DNA of 64,000 bases, from positions 372,001 to 436,000 of the forward strand of contig NZ_FRBI01000002.1 in NCBI RefSeq assembly GCF_900142575.1, written 5' to 3'. The first letter of the stretch is position 1, and every line of letters begins with the position of its first letter. Both the position numbers and the translations under genes were made by a program. Of the stretch, positions 28,014-37,832 are shown one piece after another. Source of the DNA: Actinacidiphila paucisporea (GTDB lineage: Bacteria > Actinomycetota > Actinomycetes > Streptomycetales > Streptomycetaceae). The notes under the pieces were generated by a model that had not been told where the DNA came from, made no database searches, and was given only the letters and a program-made list of their open reading frames with translations.

Positions 28014-28847
28014 CTATTCCGCCAGGAATTGGGTGAAGGCCGAGTTCAGCTCGTGCGGGTGGGTCCAGCCGATGTTGTGGGGGCCCGCTTCGATCTCCAC
28101 GAAGCGGCAGTCCCTGAGCAGCGCCGGCAGCCGCCGGCCGGTCGAGGCGATGGGAAGGATGCGGTCCTCCGTCCCCTGCACCACGAGCGTGGGTACGTCA
28201 TTGCGCGGGAGGTCGCGGCGGAAATCGGTGAGCCATGCGGACACGCAGGTCAGCGTGGCGATGGGCGACGCGCCGACCGCGACGTTCCACTGCGCCTGCC
28301 AGGCCTGCTCGCTGATGCGCGCGCCGCCCAGCTTGTCGACGTTGTTGAAGTCGTCGAGGAAGGCCTTCAGGAAGGCGGGGCGGTCGGCGACGATCGCCTC
28401 CTTGATGCCGTCGAAGACGGACTGCTCGACGCCGTCGGGGTTGTCGTCGGTGCGGAGCAGGAAGGGCGGTACGGGTCCGAAGAGCGCGGCCTTGGCGACC
28501 CGGTCGGAGCCGTAGCTGCCGAGGTAGCGGGTGACCTCGCCGCTGCCCATGGAGAAGCCGGCCAGGACCGCGTCGCGCAGGTCGAGGCCGTCCATCAGGG
28601 CCTTCAGGTCGGCTGCGAAGGTGTCGTAGTCGTAGCCGGCGGAGGGCCGGCTCGACCTGCCGAAGCCGCGGCGGTCGTAGGTGATCACGCGGTGTCCGGC
28701 CTTGAGCAGGACGGGGATCTGGCGTTCCCAGGAGGCCCCGTCGAGGGGGAAGCCGTGGATCAGGACGACGGGCTGCCCTTCGCCGTGGTCCTCGTAGTAC
28801 AGCTCGACCGTGGTCGAGTTCTCGCTGCCGACGGTGATGCGGCCCAT
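28014..28847 (-). CDS. Alpha/beta hydrolase (non-heme chloroperoxidase-like)
   Basis: A 277-aa hydrolase. Oxyanion region HGFPLDGASW (about residue 29), nucleophile elbow GFSMGSGE with Ser about residue 99, an acid-containing VQGTEDRILP, and the catalytic His in GPHNIGWTH. These match the cofactor-free haloperoxidase/esterase group. The physiological substrate is unknown. ATG 28847 is preferred because GGAGG precedes it by 6 nt; the longer frame to 28940 lacks a site. Confidence 0.88.
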   Translation of the reverse strand: MGRITVGSENSTTVELYYEDHGEGQPVVLIHGFPLDGASWERQIPVLLKAGHRVITYDRRGFGRSSRPSAGYDYDTFAADLKALMDGLDLRDAVLAGFSMGSGEVTRYLGSYGSDRVAKAALFGPVPPFLLRTDDNPDGVEQSVFDGIKEAIVADRPAFLKAFLDDFNNVDKLGGARISEQAWQAQWNVAVGASPIATLTCVSAWLTDFRRDLPRNDVPTLVVQGTEDRILPIASTGRRLPALLRDCRFVEIEAGPHNIGWTHPHELNSAFTQFLAE

Positions 28848-29050
28848 GTGTGCCTCCGTACGAAAAGGCCGGCAAGGTCCCTTCCACCGGAACCCGCGGC
28901 CGCGGTGATCGCATCTCGTGCGGACCACTGGGTGAGACACCGCACCAGCCCGTGGGACGGGCTGCTAGCCGACGCGGCGGCGTCCCGTAAGGGTGCGAAT
29001 CGGCCGTGTGGGGGATGGACCGGCGGGCGGGTCCGCAGGACCGTGGGGGG

Positions 29051-29440
29051 ATGGGGAAATCCAGGAGGAATCGGGTGGTCGGGGCACTGCTGGCGGCCGC
29101 GGCCGCGACGGTGGCGGTGGCCGGGTGCGACCCGGCGGACGGACTCGGCAGCAGCGCGGTGTCCACGACGACGGACCAGCTGGCCACGCACGCGCTGAAG
29201 GCGGACGGCGTCAAGGTGCAGTGGCTCTCGTGCAGCGCCTCGACGGGCAGGAAGCAGGCGTCGGTGGACTGCGTGGGGCGTACGGACGACCGGCAGAAGA
29301 TCTCGGTGAAGGGCAAGGTGACCGAGCAGCTGGACAACACCTGTGTGCGCGGCCGTCTGACCGCGACCGTCGGCACCCGCCAGGTCTTCGACGTCCAGGG
29401 GCTCGGGAACTGCGGAAAGCGGACTCCGGCCACGAGTTGA
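29051..29440 (+). CDS. Small lipoprotein, unknown function
   Basis: A 129-aa protein with a lipoprotein signal: KSRRNR, a hydrophobic Ala/Val stretch, and the lipobox VAGC with the acceptor Cys about residue 26. The mature part has about 100 residues, four further cysteines (WLSC, VDC, NTC, GNC) that could form two disulfides, and no family I recognise. ATG 29051 follows GGGGGG. It ends 19 nt before the tricorn-type protease gene, which seems to have its own leaderless promoter. Confidence 0.8.
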   Translation: MGKSRRNRVVGALLAAAAATVAVAGCDPADGLGSSAVSTTTDQLATHALKADGVKVQWLSCSASTGRKQASVDCVGRTDDRQKISVKGKVTEQLDNTCVRGRLTATVGTRQVFDVQGLGNCGKRTPATS

Positions 29441-29447
29441 TCGAAGT

Positions 29448-29453
29448 TAGGGT
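29448..29453 (+). promoter_or_regulatory. Probable -10 element of the tricorn-type protease gene
   Basis: TAGGGT ends 6 nt before GTG 29460 with no Shine-Dalgarno sequence between, consistent with a leaderless transcript. Confidence 0.45.
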
Positions 29454-29459
29454 GGCCTG

Positions 29460-32400
29460 GTGACGCACCCGACACCGAAGCAGCCGAGCGCGAACCGCCA
29501 GGCGCCGCAGCCCTCGTATCTCAGGCACCCGCACCCGCACGGCGACGTGATCGCCTTCACCGCCGAGGACGACGTGTGGGTCGCGCCGCTGGACGGCGGC
29601 CGGGCCTGGCGGGTCAGCGCCGACAACATGCCGGTCGGGCGGCCGCGGGTCGCGCCCGGCGGCGACGTGGTCGCGTGGACGTCGACCAGGGACGGGGCGC
29701 CCGAGGTGCATGTGGCGCCGCTGGACGGCGGCCCGTCGCGGCGGCTGACGTACTGGGGCGACGGGCGTACCGCGGTGCGTGCCTGGACGCCGGACGGCGC
29801 GCTGGTGGCGACCACCGGCCACGGCGCGGTGTCCGCGCGCCGCCCCTGGGCGCGTACGGTCCCGCTGGACGGCGGGCAGGGGGCCAGGCTGCCCTACGGC
29901 CCGGTCGGCGACCTGGCGTACGGTCCCGGCGGCGCGGTGCTGCTGGTGTCGGTGCCGATGGGGCGCGAGGCGGCGTACTGGAAGCGCTACCGCGGCGGCA
30001 CCACGGGCAAGCTGTGGCTCGACGCGGACGGCAGCGGCGAGTTCGACCGGGTGCACACCGGCCTGGACGGCAATCTGGAGTGCCCCATGTGGGTCGGCGA
30101 CCGGATCGCCTTCCTGTCCGACCACGAGGGCGCCGGCGCGCTCTACTCCAGCCTTCCCGACGGTACGGACCTGCGCCGGCACAGCGGTCTCGACGGTTTC
30201 TACGCCCGGCAGGCGGGTACGGACGGCGTCCGGGTGGCCTGGACCTCGGGCGGGCGGCTGTTCCTGCTGGACGACCTGGTGGACGCCGAGCCGCGCCCGC
30301 TGGAGATCGCCCTCGGCGGCCAGCGCGCCGACCTCCAGCCGCACCCCGTGCGCGCCGCCCACCACCTCGGGGACGCCCGGCCCGACCACACCGGGCGGGG
30401 CAGCGCGGTGGAGATCCGCGGCACCACGCACTGGGTCACCCACCGCGGCGGCCCGGCCCGCGCGCTGGCCGCGCAGCCCGGGGTGCGCACCCGGCTGCCG
30501 CGGGTCTTCGCGCCCGGCGGCTCGGACGGCGAGCAGCACGTGGTGTGGGTGACCGACGCGGACGGCGGCGAGGACGCGCTGGAGCTGGCCCCCGCGGTCG
30601 GCGTGCCGGCCGGCGCCGCGCCGCGGCGGATGGCGGCCGGGCGGCTCGGCAGGGTGCTGGAGATGGAGGTCTCGCCGGACGGGCACCGCATCGCGGTCGC
30701 CTCCCACGACGGCCGGGTGCTGCTGGTGGAGACGCAGACCGGTGAGGTCCGCGAGGTCGCCGCGAGCGACGCGGGTGACGCCACCGGGCTGGCCTTCTCG
30801 CCGGACTCCGCGTGGCTGGCCTGGTCGGCGCCGGGCCCCGGCAGCCTGCGGCAGCTGAAGCTGGCCGCCACCGCCGACCTCGCGGTCATCGACGCGACCC
30901 CGCTGCGTTTCAACGACTACGCGCCGGCCTTCACCGCCGACGGCCGCCATCTGGCGTTCCTGTCCGAGCGGGCCTTCGACCCGGTCTACGACGCGCACGT
31001 CTTCGACCTGTCCTTCGCCAACGCCGGCCGCCCCTACCTGATCACCCTGGCCGCGACGACCCCGTCGCCGTTCGGCCCGCAGCGGCACGGCAGGCCGTAC
31101 GAGCCGGACGACGACGAGCAGGACGGCGGCGGGAAGGGCGAGGACGACAGGAACCGCGACAAGGGCGACGGCGACGCGAAGGGCGAGGGCCCGCGTACCC
31201 CCGCCACCCGGGTCGACGCCGAGGGGCTGGCCGACCGGATCGTGCCCTTCCCGGTCGAGGCGGGCCGCTACTCGGGGCTGCGCGCGGCCAAGGGGGGCGT
31301 GCTGTGGCTGCGCCACCCGCTGGTCGGCACGCTCGGCTCGGCCCTTGCCACGCCCGAGGCGCAGCCGCCCGGCACCCTGCTCGAACGCTACGACCTGGTG
31401 CAGCTGCGCAAGGAGGAGCTGGCCGAGGACGCCGACGACTTCGCGGTCACCGGCGACGGCACGAAGGTGCTGCTGACCGACGGCAGCCGGCTGCGGGTGG
31501 TGCCCGCCGACAGCAAGGCCGACGCGGACGACGAGTCCGGCAGCTCGGTCACCGTGGACCTGTCGCGGATCCGGCTGACCGTGCGGCCGCAGGACGAGTG
31601 GCGGCAGATGTTCGCCGAGACCCACCGGCTGGCCAGGGACAACTTCTGGCGGGCCGACATGGGCGGCGTCGACTGGGACGGCGTCGCCGAGCGCTACCGC
31701 CCGCTGCTCGACCGGATCGCCACCCACGACGACCTGGTCGACCTGCTGTGGGAGCTGCACGGCGAGCTGGGCACCTCGCACGCCTACGTGGTGCCGCCCG
31801 GCGGCTACCGCGACCCGCTGCACCGGCAGGGCCTGCTCGGCGCGGACCTGTCGCGCACCGGCGACGGGCGCTGGCGGGTCGACCGGGTGCTGCCCGGCGA
31901 GTCCTCCGACCCGCAGGCCCGCTCGCCGCTGTCGGCGCCGGGTGTGGCCGTACGCGCCGGGGACGTGCTGCTGGCCGTCGACGGGCGTCCGGTGGACCCG
32001 GTGACGGGCCCCGGGCCGCTGCTGGTGGGCACCGCGGGCAAGCCGGTCGAGCTGTCGGTGGCCGCCGAGTCGGGCGGCCCCGTCCGGCACGTGGTGGCGG
32101 TGCCGCTCGACGACGAGGAGGCGCTGCGCTACCACGACTGGGTCGCGGGGCGCCGCGCCCACGTGCACGAGGTGTCCGGCGGGCGGCTGGGCTATCTGCA
32201 CGTGCCCGACATGGTCGGCAGCGGCTGGGCGCAGCTGCACCGCGACCTGCGGGTCGAGGTGGCGCGCGAGGGCCTGGTGGTGGACCTGCGGGAGAACCGC
32301 GGCGGCCACACCTCGCAGCTGGTGGTCGAGAAGCTGGCCCGCCGGATCGTCGGCTGGGACCTGCCGCGCGGCGGTCACCCGGTCAGCTACCCGCAGGACG

Positions 32401-32777
32401 CCCCGCGCGGCCCGGTCGTCGCCGTGGCCGACGAGCTGTCCGGCTCCGACGGCGACGTGGTCAACGCGGCGATCCGCGCACTGGGCATCGGCCCGGTCGT
32501 CGGCACCCGCACCTGGGGCGGCGTGATCGGCATCGACAGCCGCTACCAGCTGGTCGACGGCACCGCGGTCACCCAGCCCAAGTACGCCTTCTGGCTGGAG
32601 GGCTACGGCTGGGAGGTGGAGAACCACGGCGTCGACCCGGACGTGGAAGTGGTCTGCGCCCCCCAGCAATGGGCCGCGGGGGAGGACCCCCAGCTGGACA
32701 CGGCCGTCTCCCTGGCGCTGACCGCCCTGGAGACCTCACCCGCCAAGACGCCACCGGCCCTGCCGCCGCTGCCGTAG
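29460..32777 (+). CDS. Tricorn-type protease (S41 family)
   Basis: A 1105-aa cytosolic peptidase resembling tricorn core protease, which trims oligopeptides released by the proteasome; actinobacteria also have 20S proteasomes. The N-terminal half has repeated beta-propeller blades ([30 protein letters not shown]). An acidic low-complexity linker (about residues 548-577) follows. A C1/helical region, a PDZ domain ([15 protein letters not shown], about 823-837) and the S41 core come next. The likely nucleophile is the Ser in SGSDGD, about residue 995. Starts at GTG 29460. Confidence 0.9.
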   Translation: MTHPTPKQPSANRQAPQPSYLRHPHPHGDVIAFTAEDDVWVAPLDGGRAWRVSADNMPVGRPRVAPGGDVVAWTSTRDGAPEVHVAPLDGGPSRRLTYWGDGRTAVRAWTPDGALVATTGHGAVSARRPWARTVPLDGGQGARLPYGPVGDLAYGPGGAVLLVSVPMGREAAYWKRYRGGTTGKLWLDADGSGEFDRVHTGLDGNLECPMWVGDRIAFLSDHEGAGALYSSLPDGTDLRRHSGLDGFYARQAGTDGVRVAWTSGGRLFLLDDLVDAEPRPLEIALGGQRADLQPHPVRAAHHLGDARPDHTGRGSAVEIRGTTHWVTHRGGPARALAAQPGVRTRLPRVFAPGGSDGEQHVVWVTDADGGEDALELAPAVGVPAGAAPRRMAAGRLGRVLEMEVSPDGHRIAVASHDGRVLLVETQTGEVREVAASDAGDATGLAFSPDSAWLAWSAPGPGSLRQLKLAATADLAVIDATPLRFNDYAPAFTADGRHLAFLSERAFDPVYDAHVFDLSFANAGRPYLITLAATTPSPFGPQRHGRPYEPDDDEQDGGGKGEDDRNRDKGDGDAKGEGPRTPATRVDAEGLADRIVPFPVEAGRYSGLRAAKGGVLWLRHPLVGTLGSALATPEAQPPGTLLERYDLVQLRKEELAEDADDFAVTGDGTKVLLTDGSRLRVVPADSKADADDESGSSVTVDLSRIRLTVRPQDEWRQMFAETHRLARDNFWRADMGGVDWDGVAERYRPLLDRIATHDDLVDLLWELHGELGTSHAYVVPPGGYRDPLHRQGLLGADLSRTGDGRWRVDRVLPGESSDPQARSPLSAPGVAVRAGDVLLAVDGRPVDPVTGPGPLLVGTAGKPVELSVAAESGGPVRHVVAVPLDDEEALRYHDWVAGRRAHVHEVSGGRLGYLHVPDMVGSGWAQLHRDLRVEVAREGLVVDLRENRGGHTSQLVVEKLARRIVGWDLPRGGHPVSYPQDAPRGPVVAVADELSGSDGDVVNAAIRALGIGPVVGTRTWGGVIGIDSRYQLVDGTAVTQPKYAFWLEGYGWEVENHGVDPDVEVVCAPQQWAAGEDPQLDTAVSLALTALETSPAKTPPALPPLP

Positions 32778-32785
32778 GTCCGAGG

Positions 32786-32811
32786 CGCGCCCGCGCCCCT
32801 GCGGGGGTGCG
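32786..32811 (+). terminator. Hairpin after the tricorn-type protease
   Basis: GCCCGCGCCCC (32786-32796) pairs with GGGGG-T-GCGGGC (32800-32811) around a TGC loop, 9 nt after the stop codon. Confidence 0.6.
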
Positions 32812-32867
32812 GGCGGCCGGCCGGTAGCATGCGAAGCCCCGTACGCCCCCGAGAAGGGAGCCCCGCG

Positions 32868-33224
32868 ATGGCGGGAGAGCCCCAGGCCGACTGCCTGTTC
32901 TGCAAGATCGCCGCGGGGGAGATCCCCGCGACGATCGTCCGCGAGACGCCGACCACGCTCGCCTTCCGCGACATCAACCCGCAGGCGCCGACCCACGTGC
33001 TGGTCATCCCGCGGGTGCACTACCCCGATGCCGCGACCCTGGCGGCGGGCGACCCCGGCGCGGTCGTGGACGTGCTGCGGGAGGCCGGCGAGGTGGCGGC
33101 GCAGGAGAAGGTCGACGGCACTGGCTACCGGGTCGTCTTCAACACCGGCCCTGGCGCCGGCCAGACCGTCTTCCACGCCCACGCCCATGTGCTGGGCGGC
33201 CGCGACCTCCAGCGGCTGGTCTGA
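32868..33224 (+). CDS. HIT-family nucleotide-binding protein
   Basis: A 118-aa histidine-triad protein of the HINT type: purine nucleoside phosphoramidase or a related nucleotide hydrolase. Zinc-type CLFCKI at the N-terminus, [16 protein letters not shown], and the triad [10 protein letters not shown] near the C-terminus. ATG 32868 is preferred (GAAGGGAG upstream) over the in-frame start at 32829. The RNase Z-like gene follows 19 nt downstream. Confidence 0.93.
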   Translation: MAGEPQADCLFCKIAAGEIPATIVRETPTTLAFRDINPQAPTHVLVIPRVHYPDAATLAAGDPGAVVDVLREAGEVAAQEKVDGTGYRVVFNTGPGAGQTVFHAHAHVLGGRDLQRLV

Positions 33225-33243
33225 GGCGGCCGGCCGGCCACCG

Positions 33244-34149
33244 ATGCCCGCACGCGAACTCGTCGTCCTCGGCACCGCCAGCCAGGTCCCGACCCGGCAG
33301 CGCAACCACAACGGCTACGTGCTGCGCTGGGACGGCGAGGGCATCCTCTTCGACCCCGGCGAGGGCAGCCAGCGCCAGATGCTGCACGCGGGGGTGTCCG
33401 CGCACGACCTGACGCGGATCTGCGTCACACATTTCCACGGCGACCACTCCCTCGGCCTCGCCGGGGTGATCCAGCGGATCAACCTCGACCGGGTGCCGCA
33501 CCCCATCTCCGCCCACTACCCGGCGAGCGGGCAGCGCTACTTCGACCGGCTGCGGCACGCCACCGCCTACCGGGAGACGGTCGACCTGCGCGAGCAGCCG
33601 GTCACGGGCGACGGGGTACTGGCCGTGACCGCGGACTTCACCCTCGAAGCGCGCCGGCTGTCCCACCCGGTCGAGTCGTACGGCTACCGGCTCACCGAAC
33701 CCGACGGCCGCCGGATGCTGCCCGCCCGGCTGGCCGAGCACGGCATCGCGGGACCCGACATCGGCCGCCTCCAGCGCGAGGGCGTGCTGGACGGCGTCAC
33801 CCTTGCCGAGGTCAGCGAGCCGCGCCGGGGGCAGCGCTTCGCCTTCGTCATGGACACCCGGCTCTGCGAGGCCGTGCCGCAACTGGCCGACGGCTGCGAC
33901 CTGCTGGTGATCGAGTCGACCTTCCAGGACCAGGACGCGGCAATTGCCGAGGAATACGGCCACCTGACCGCGGGTCAGGCCGCGGCGGTGGCCCGCGACG
34001 CGGGCGTACGCCACCTGGTGCTGACGCACTTCTCGCAGCGCTATCCGGAGCCCGAGGGCTTCGCGGCGCAGGCCAGGGCCGCGGGCTTCACCGGCGACCT
34101 GACCATTGCCGAGGATCTGACCCGGGTCCCGGTGCCCCGCCGCCGCTGA
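33244..34149 (+). CDS. Ribonuclease Z-like metallo-beta-lactamase protein
   Basis: A 301-aa protein of the RNase Z (tRNA 3'-endonuclease) group: [16 protein letters not shown] start, [12 protein letters not shown], the zinc motif [11 protein letters not shown] (about residues 62-72), MDTRLCEAV and a C-terminal LTHFSQRY. RNase Z cleaves 3' trailers from precursor tRNAs. The characteristic exosite arm is short or altered, so a related MBL nuclease is possible. Follows the HIT gene in the same operon. Confidence 0.87.
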   Translation: MPARELVVLGTASQVPTRQRNHNGYVLRWDGEGILFDPGEGSQRQMLHAGVSAHDLTRICVTHFHGDHSLGLAGVIQRINLDRVPHPISAHYPASGQRYFDRLRHATAYRETVDLREQPVTGDGVLAVTADFTLEARRLSHPVESYGYRLTEPDGRRMLPARLAEHGIAGPDIGRLQREGVLDGVTLAEVSEPRRGQRFAFVMDTRLCEAVPQLADGCDLLVIESTFQDQDAAIAEEYGHLTAGQAAAVARDAGVRHLVLTHFSQRYPEPEGFAAQARAAGFTGDLTIAEDLTRVPVPRRR

Positions 34150-34170
34150 GCCCGGGACCCGCCCGCACGG

Positions 34171-34965
34171 CTACGGCAGGAAGTACATCGGGTTGGGCAG
34201 CTTGAAGGACTTGTCCGCGTAACCGCCCGACAGGTCGCTGTACTGGTCGCCGAAGTTGCCGATGATGTCGTAGCCCAGCGACTCGATGTGCGCCCTGGTG
34301 CCGGACTTGTACTGGATGGTGGTGCAGGTCGAGCCGCAGGTCAGGTAGGCCGGCGGGTTCGCCTTGTTCTTCAGGTAGAGGTGGTCGGTGTCGGGCGCGG
34401 ACTTGTAGCCGACCGCGGTCAGGTTGCGTACGGTGTCGGCGCGCTGGGCCTCCGGGCGGCCGGTGATCCAGAAGACGGTGACGCCCTGGTCCGCGGCCCA
34501 GTTGGCGAGGGTCTCCATGCCGAAGACCGCCGGCATGTCCTTGCTGTCCAGGTAGGCCTGGTTGCTGGCGGGGCTGTAGGCGAAGCCCACTTCCAGCTCG
34601 TAGTTGTAGGTCAGCACGCTGGTGTCGTCGACGTCGAGCACGATCGCGGGCTTGCCGTCGTCGCCGTGCCCGCCGTGGCCGCGCAGTGCGTGCGCCAGGT
34701 CGGCCTTGGCCTTGGCCTCGATACCGGCCACCTGGTGGGCGTAGCTGCTGTCCGCCGACGCGAAGTGCTCGCCCGAGGCGTCGACGGTGTCGCCGTAGTA
34801 GGCCTTGATCTCGTTCACCACGTCGGTGAGGTTGGGGATCTCCTTGTCGCTGCGCGGCACCGAGTTGTCCGCGGTGGCGGCGCCTACGCCGTAGAAGGTG
34901 GCTCCCAGGGTGGCCGCGGCGGCGGCAAGTGCCAGCGAACGGCGGGACAGACGGGCACGGGGCAT
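34171..34965 (-). CDS. Secreted HAD-superfamily acid phosphatase (class B type), Tat signal
   Basis: A 264-aa exported phosphatase. The signal peptide has the twin-arginine motif SRRSLALA and a hydrophobic run cleaved near ATADN. The HAD catalytic motif is LDVDDTSVL (about residues 108-116). Motif II is WITGRPE and the later GDQYSDL carries the acidic motif. It probably releases phosphate from organic phosphates outside the cell, folded before export. I see no convincing PhoP box upstream; a sigma-70-like promoter is placed at 35000-35029. Confidence 0.88.
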   Translation of the reverse strand: MPRARLSRRSLALAAAAATLGATFYGVGAATADNSVPRSDKEIPNLTDVVNEIKAYYGDTVDASGEHFASADSSYAHQVAGIEAKAKADLAHALRGHGGHGDDGKPAIVLDVDDTSVLTYNYELEVGFAYSPASNQAYLDSKDMPAVFGMETLANWAADQGVTVFWITGRPEAQRADTVRNLTAVGYKSAPDTDHLYLKNKANPPAYLTCGSTCTTIQYKSGTRAHIESLGYDIIGNFGDQYSDLSGGYADKSFKLPNPMYFLP

Positions 34966-34999
34966 GACGGTGCTCCTTCAACGCTGGTTGGTGCGGCGA

Positions 35000-35029
35000 A
35001 AGTTAGACCCCCTGATCCAGGCAGGTCAA
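35000..35029 (-). promoter_or_regulatory. Sigma-70-like promoter of the acid phosphatase
   Basis: On the minus strand, TTGACC (35024-35029) and TAACTT (35000-35005) are separated by 18 nt and lie 35 nt upstream of the start codon. Confidence 0.55.
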
Positions 35030-35106
35030 GCAAGGTCTACGCGCGTATCGTCACATCGCAGGTCAGAAGCTGTTTCCCCGATGTTTCACCGGAGTTCGGT
35101 CCGGCG

Positions 35107-36408
35107 TCACCAGCCGGCCGCGTCGAGGATACGGGAGGCGACCGCCGGCGAGTCCACCAGCGGGTGCAGCGCCAGCGCCCGCAGCGCGGCCCGCCGCGAC
35201 CCCGTCGCCGCCGCCTCGATCGCGGCCCGCTCCACCGACTTGACCGCCAGCATCAGCCCCGCCTGGTGCTCGTCGGGCGCCGCCTGCGCCAGGGGCCGCA
35301 CCCCCGACGCGCCCACCTCGCACGGCACTTCCACCACGGCATCCGCGTCCAGGAAGGGCAGCGCCCCGCCGGACGGCACGTTGAGGATCAGCACCGTCCG
35401 CTCGTCCCGCGCGATGGCCCGCATCAGCGCCAGCGCCACCCGGTCGTAACCGCCGCCGTCCAGGTCGTGCGGGTCGCGCTGCCAACCGCCGCTCGCCGCA
35501 CGGCTGTCGGCCCCGTAGGTCTCCTCGCGCTCCTGCCTGGCGCCCCGCCACAGCTCGTACGCCCGTGCCGGCTCGCGGTCGGCCGCCGCGAAGAAGGCGC
35601 CCTGCTGGCGGTCGAGGAACTCGCCCCTGGTGGCCTCCGCCGCCCGCACCGCGGCCAGCGTCTCGCGGCGGAAGTAGTAGTAGTGCAGATACTCGTTCGG
35701 CAGGCAGCCGAGTGCCGCGAGCCATTCCGCGCCGAACAGCCGGCCCTCCTCGAAGGTGCCCAGCGCCGCCGGATCCGCCAGCAGCCCCGGCAGCAGGTCG
35801 CGCCCGGCCACCGTGAGGCGGCGCAGCCAGCCCAGGTGGTTCAGGCCCACGTAGTCGTAGCCGAAGTCCGGCGCGTCCGGGTCGGCGCCCGCCGCCCGCG
35901 CCGCCCGCCGCACCAGGCCCACCGGCGAGTCGCAGATGCCGATCACCCGCGGGCCCAGCACCCGGGACATCGCCTCGGTGACCATGCCCGCCGGATTGGT
36001 GAAGTTGATCACCCAGGCGTCCGGCGCCAGCGCCCGCACCCGCTCGGCGACCCGCACCGCGACCGGCAGTGTGCGCAGCCCGTAGAGCACCCCGCCGGCG
36101 CCCACCGTCTCCTGCCCGAGCACCCCCTCGGCCAGCGGCAGCCGCTCGTCGCGCACCCGGCCCGCCGTGCCGCCGACCCTGATCGCGGAGAACACGAAGT
36201 CCGCGCCCCGCACCGCGTCGTCCAGGCCGTCCGCGAGCCGTACCGCGGGTCCACCCGCTCCCGACCCCGCCAGCACGGCGGCCACCACCCGCAGCCGCAG
36301 CGGGTCCTCGTCGTACAGGACCACCTCGGTGATCAGCGGGTCGCCGGCCAGCGCCCGGTGCACCAGCGGCACCCGGAAGCCGCCGCCGCCGAGAATCGTG
36401 AGCTTCAC
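35107..36408 (-). CDS. 6-phospho-beta-glucosidase/alpha-glycosidase, glycoside hydrolase family 4
   Basis: A 433-aa NAD- and metal-dependent GH4 enzyme. The Rossmann N-terminus is TILGGGGFRVPLV. GICDSP holds the metal-binding Cys, INFTNPAGM and GLNHLGW supply the Asn and His ligands, and YLHYYYFRR follows. GH4 enzymes cleave phosphorylated or free glycosides by a redox-elimination mechanism. GTG 36408 is chosen because GGAG lies 5 nt upstream; GTG 36414 overlaps that site. Divergent from a PfkB kinase, with a palindrome between. Confidence 0.88.
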   Translation of the reverse strand: MKLTILGGGGFRVPLVHRALAGDPLITEVVLYDEDPLRLRVVAAVLAGSGAGGPAVRLADGLDDAVRGADFVFSAIRVGGTAGRVRDERLPLAEGVLGQETVGAGGVLYGLRTLPVAVRVAERVRALAPDAWVINFTNPAGMVTEAMSRVLGPRVIGICDSPVGLVRRAARAAGADPDAPDFGYDYVGLNHLGWLRRLTVAGRDLLPGLLADPAALGTFEEGRLFGAEWLAALGCLPNEYLHYYYFRRETLAAVRAAEATRGEFLDRQQGAFFAAADREPARAYELWRGARQEREETYGADSRAASGGWQRDPHDLDGGGYDRVALALMRAIARDERTVLILNVPSGGALPFLDADAVVEVPCEVGASGVRPLAQAAPDEHQAGLMLAVKSVERAAIEAAATGSRRAALRALALHPLVDSPAVASRILDAAGW

Positions 36409-36484
36409 CCGCACTCCGTCCCCAGGGCCCCCCGCCTCGCGGCTGTGCGACGCCGTTTGTCGGACAGGCCCCGGCGGTCCTCGT

Positions 36485-36510
36485 CACTGTCAGTGCTGTC
36501 GTGCACAGTG
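36485..36510. promoter_or_regulatory. Candidate operator between the GH4 and PfkB genes
   Basis: CACTGTCAGTG (36485-36495) is a perfect 11-bp palindrome. CACTGT also pairs with ACAGTG at 36505-36510. It lies in the 108-nt divergent spacer, where a sugar-responsive repressor could control both genes. No regulator gene is adjacent. Confidence 0.4.
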
Positions 36511-36516
36511 TGTCCC

Positions 36517-37635
36517 ATGGACGACCAGCCCGTTCTCGACCCGCTCGGCGCGGTGCGCGCCACGGGGGACCCGGCGACCGACGTGTATCTCACCGGCACC
36601 GTCTTCCTCGACATCATCTTCACCGGCCTGGACAGCGCACCCGTGCGCGGTACCGAGTCCTGGGCGCGGGGCATGGGGTCGAGCCCCGGCGGGGTGGCCA
36701 ACATGGCGACCGCCCTGGCCCGCCTCGGCCTGCACACCACCCTGGCCGCGGCCTTCGGTGACGACATGTACGGCGACTACTGCTGGGACAGCCTCTCCGC
36801 GGGCGAGGGCATCGACCTCGGGCCCTCCCGCCGCATCCCCGGCTGGCACTCCCCGGTGACCGTCTCGATGGCCTACGAGGGCGAGCGGACCATGGTCAGC
36901 CACGGCCACCGGGCGCCGCCGCCGGAGGAGGCCGTGCCGGCCTGCCCGCCGCCCGCGCGGGCCGCCGTCGCCTCGCTCGGCCAGCGCGACCGGGCCTCGG
37001 ACGAGAAGCCGGCGCCCGACCCCGACCGGGAGTGGATCGCGTGGGCCGCCGCGACCGGCACCAAGGTCTTCGCCGACGTCGGCTGGGACGACACCGGCCG
37101 CTGGGACCCGGCCGACCTCGACGGCCTCGCCCACTGCGCGGCCTTCCTGCCCAACGCGGCGGAGGCCATGCGGTACACCCGCACCGCCACCCCGGCCGCC
37201 GCCGCCCGCCGGCTCGCCGAGCTGGTCCCGCTGGCGGTGGTCACCCTCGGCGCCGAGGGCGCCGTCGCGGTGGACTCGGGCAGCGGAGAGACCGCCGAGG
37301 TGCCCGCGCTGATCGTGGACGCCCTGGACCCCACCGGCGCCGGGGACGTCTTCGTCGCCGGCTTCGTCACCGGCACCCTGGCCGGCTGGCCGCTCACCGA
37401 CCGGCTCGCCTTCGGCTCGCTGTGCGCGGCACTGTCCGTGCAGGAGTTCGGCGGCTCGCTGTCCGCGCCCGGCTGGATCGAGGTCGCCGCCTGGTGGACG
37501 CGGGCCAAGGCCGCGGCCGGCACCCCGCCCGAGGCCCTGCGCAGATACGCCTTCCTCGACGACCTGATCCCCCCGGCCCCGCGCCGCTGGCCGCTGCCGC
37601 GCGCCGTGCCCACCATCGGCTTCCGCCGCCCGTGA
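36517..37635 (+). CDS. PfkB-family carbohydrate kinase
   Basis: A 372-aa ribokinase-superfamily kinase. The N-terminal GG region is SSPGGVANMATALARLGL (about residues 50-67) and the catalytic/anion-hole motif is DPTGAGDVFVAGF (about 271). It probably phosphorylates a sugar or a nucleoside. Its divergent pairing with a GH4 glycosidase suggests that it handles the released sugar, but the substrate is not visible in the sequence. ATG 36517; the much longer upstream open frame is antisense to the GH4 gene. Confidence 0.87.
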   Translation: MDDQPVLDPLGAVRATGDPATDVYLTGTVFLDIIFTGLDSAPVRGTESWARGMGSSPGGVANMATALARLGLHTTLAAAFGDDMYGDYCWDSLSAGEGIDLGPSRRIPGWHSPVTVSMAYEGERTMVSHGHRAPPPEEAVPACPPPARAAVASLGQRDRASDEKPAPDPDREWIAWAAATGTKVFADVGWDDTGRWDPADLDGLAHCAAFLPNAAEAMRYTRTATPAAAARRLAELVPLAVVTLGAEGAVAVDSGSGETAEVPALIVDALDPTGAGDVFVAGFVTGTLAGWPLTDRLAFGSLCAALSVQEFGGSLSAPGWIEVAAWWTRAKAAAGTPPEALRRYAFLDDLIPPAPRRWPLPRAVPTIGFRRP

Positions 37636-37741
37636 GGCGGGTGCGGGGCCGCCCGTGCGGCGGCGCGGGACCGACCGCGCGGCGGGCGCGGGACCCCTCG
37701 CGCGGTGGCGCCCGGCGACAACGGCAAATCCCCTCGGCCGC

Positions 37742-37762
37742 CGACGTCCCACGTCGTAGGCT
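37742..37762 (+). promoter_or_regulatory. Palindrome and -10-like box upstream of phoH
   Basis: CGACGT-CCC-ACGTCG (37742-37756) abuts TAGGCT (37757-37762). It could be an operator overlapping the promoter of the phoH-ybeY operon. It lies about 70 nt upstream of the start. Confidence 0.3.
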
Positions 37763-37832
37763 TGGTAATCCAAGGCCCGATCGGGCTCCTCGATCAGCAG
37801 AAAGCGGGATGAGCAGGCCCTAGCGCCGGCCC

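Noticed and set aside
34288-36516. Upstream extension of the PfkB kinase frame
   Set aside because: It runs antisense through the acid phosphatase and GH4 genes. ATG 36517 begins the recognisable kinase.
37809-37823. Four-codon frame ATGAGCAGGCCCTAG upstream of phoH as a leader peptide
   Set aside because: Too short, no codon run and no attenuator structure after it.
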